Source: an uncultured Prevotellaceae bacterium (GTDB lineage Bacteria > Bacteroidota > Bacteroidia > Bacteroidales > Bacteroidaceae). From it: a stretch of DNA of 5,712 nucleotides. Location of the stretch: NCBI GenBank assembly GCA_937877605.1, contig CALFJA010000050.1, positions 1 to 5,712 on the forward strand. The letters run 5' to 3'. The notes under the pieces are model-generated. The model had not been told where the DNA came from. It saw only the letters and a program-made list of their open reading frames with translations, and ran no database searches. How positions within the stretch are numbered: the first letter of the stretch is position 1; the number at the start of each line of letters is the position of its first letter. This document shows positions 5,532 through 5,712 of this stretch, one piece after another. Made by a program: the position numbers and the translations under genes.

Positions 5532-5582
5532 CAATAGAAGAAGTTCCTTTGCATTAATATAGCATTTTTGACAAGACACAAT

Positions 5583-5712
5583 ATGGAGAAACTGTTCTTT
5601 TTTGACGAGACATTCTACTGGGGCCGCTCTGGTAAGCGGGCCACGGTGATAGAGGCTGAATGTGAGTTGACGCAGAGCGTGCGCCCTGAAGAGCTTCGGG
5701 CGGCTGTGGTAA
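5583..5712 (+). CDS. Second condensation/CAT-fold acyltransferase-like protein, N-terminal fragment
   Basis: Forty-three codons from ATG 5583 run to the window edge without a stop. The N-terminus parallels that of the acyltransferase at 2632: FDETFYWGRSGKRATVIEAE against SERFYTYWADSQHSWTVRFI, then RPEELRAAVV against DRGMLQEAVA. This is the first strand and helix of the condensation/CAT fold. Identity is modest, so it is a diverged paralogue and not a recent copy. The catalytic motif lies beyond the window. The gap of 51 nt after the hydrolase is the widest in the run but shows no convincing terminator or Bacteroidetes promoter. Confidence 0.65.
   Translation, partial: MEKLFFFDETFYWGRSGKRATVIEAECELTQSVRPEELRAAVV

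Noticed and set aside
5551..5569. Possible terminator (TGC...GCA followed by TTTTT) after the hydrolase
   Set aside because: The stem is only about 3 bp, too weak to call.
5548..5570. Possible Bacteroidetes promoter (TTTG and a TAnnTTTG-like CATTTTTG) before the second acyltransferase
   Set aside because: The -7 element lacks the T of TA and the spacing of about 11 nt is much shorter than the usual 19 or so.

Overview
The window looks like a metagenomic contig assembled from two unrelated gut bacteria, with a remnant of sequencing adapter at its left end. Bases 1-26 match the 3' end of the Illumina TruSeq read-1 adapter, so biological sequence begins at 27.

Bases 27 to about 2500 come from a GC-rich Clostridia-type Firmicute, possibly an Oscillospiraceae (Flavonifractor/Lawsonibacter-like) genome. 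The evidence is strong Shine-Dalgarno sites, consensus sigma-A promoters, a T-box riboswitch and G/C-ending codons. Two genes diverge here. The first 30 codons of rsmA (16S rRNA dimethyladenosine transferase) run left off the contig from their own promoter. To the right, a consensus promoter drives a roughly 410-nt leader carrying a threonine T-box (specifier ACC, acceptor-binding bulge UGGA, competing antiterminator and terminator). A second strong hairpin, a perfect Shine-Dalgarno and a complete thrS follow. The leader should couple thrS expression to the level of uncharged tRNA-Thr. The ThrRS lacks the N-terminal TGS domain and starts directly at the editing domain.

Within about 40 bases after the thrS stop, the sequence changes character. 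From about 2505 to the end it is Bacteroidales-like, perhaps Prevotella or a relative: mixed third codon positions, little use of Shine-Dalgarno sites, SPII lipoproteins and closely packed same-strand genes. I read this as a chimeric join, not as a real gene neighbourhood.

The Bacteroidales part is a compact operon-like run. It holds the 3' end of a small lipoprotein gene, a stand-alone condensation/CAT-fold acyltransferase, a complete small lipoprotein with a concanavalin-like fold whose end closely matches the first fragment, an alpha/beta-hydrolase lipoprotein of the hormone-sensitive-lipase family, and the start of a second acyltransferase paralogous to the first. The locus therefore appears to repeat an acyltransferase plus lipoprotein unit, with an esterase inserted. 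A cytoplasmic acyl-transfer step paired with envelope-anchored binding and deacylating proteins is a reasonable hypothesis, but the substrate cannot be read from the sequence. This is the least explained part of the window.
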